From positions 1 through 5,585 of the forward strand of contig CALVPU010000243.1 in assembly GCA_944353735.1 (NCBI GenBank): DNA of 5,585 bases. The letters run 5' to 3'. Below the pieces are notes generated by a model. That model saw nothing but the letters and a program-made list of their open reading frames with translations. It ran no database searches and was not told the DNA's origin. The position numbers were made by a program, and so were the translations under genes. How positions within the stretch are numbered: the stretch's first letter is position 1; every line of letters begins with the position of its first letter. Of the stretch, positions 5,583-5,585 are shown piece after piece. This DNA is from an uncultured Eubacteriales bacterium (lineage in GTDB: Bacteria > Bacillota > Clostridia > Christensenellales > Aristaeellaceae).

Positions 5583-5585
5583 CAG

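Larger units (their letters stand above)
5090..5585. other. Gene-free stretch with promoters and hairpins
   Basis: I find no credible protein gene here. Open frames on both strands are GC-driven, lack ribosome binding sites and show no recognisable family. The left 30 bp hold the SDR promoter and ribosome binding site. About 5122-5340 shows only a weak CTCCG/CGGAG inverted repeat at 5300-5313. From 5344 on there is a strong + strand promoter and three hairpins, listed separately. Confidence 0.6.

Overview
The window is GC-rich bacterial DNA carrying one sugar-catabolism operon on the + strand, a convergent oxidoreductase gene on the - strand, and the end of a CRISPR array at its left edge. 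The permease, the alpha-galactosidase-like glycosidase and the dehydrogenase most resemble families I know from Clostridia and other Firmicutes. A high-GC, uncultured clostridial lineage is therefore my best guess, but no marker gene is present to fix the taxonomy.

Region 1 (1-306) is the leader-distal end of a CRISPR array. It has four 32-bp repeats, one of them divergent, plus a fifth strongly decayed copy in register at 275-306. Spacers are 33-37 bp. The repeat aligns without gaps to the type I-C style of repeat (GTGG followed by TTG near the 3' end), but its 3' handle is altered. No cas gene is in the window. The array runs to within about 40 bp of a gene fragment that has lost its 5' half.

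Region 2 (about 346-4106) is a co-directional operon. It starts with the C-terminal part of a MalG-type (CUT1) sugar ABC transporter permease. Next comes a single 834-residue reading frame that joins a PfkB-family sugar kinase to a GH27/GH36-like (clan GH-D) glycosidase. Last is a metallo-beta-lactamase-fold hydrolase with a complete metal site. Gaps of 33 and 20 bp and clear ribosome binding sites support one transcript. Taken together, the genes suggest import of a galactoside-like sugar or oligosaccharide, hydrolysis and phosphorylation. The role of the MBL-fold enzyme is not clear.

Region 3 (4107-4378) is the gap between convergent genes. It holds a 13-bp-stem hairpin likely to end the operon, and two copies of a 31-bp GC-rich hairpin-forming repeat.

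Region 4 (4379-5121) is an NAD-type short-chain dehydrogenase on the - strand, with its own extended -10 promoter and ribosome binding site.

Region 5 (5122-5585) has no gene I can support. It does hold a near-consensus + strand promoter (TTGAAA, 17 bp, TATACT) overlapped by an inverted repeat, followed by three strong hairpins up to the window edge. This could be a structured RNA, the leader of a gene beyond the window, or extragenic palindromic repeats.

The points most worth checking are the kinase-glycosidase fusion, the abrupt CRISPR/permease junction (real rearrangement or assembly chimera), the variant I-C-like repeat, and the promoter-plus-hairpins unit at the right end.
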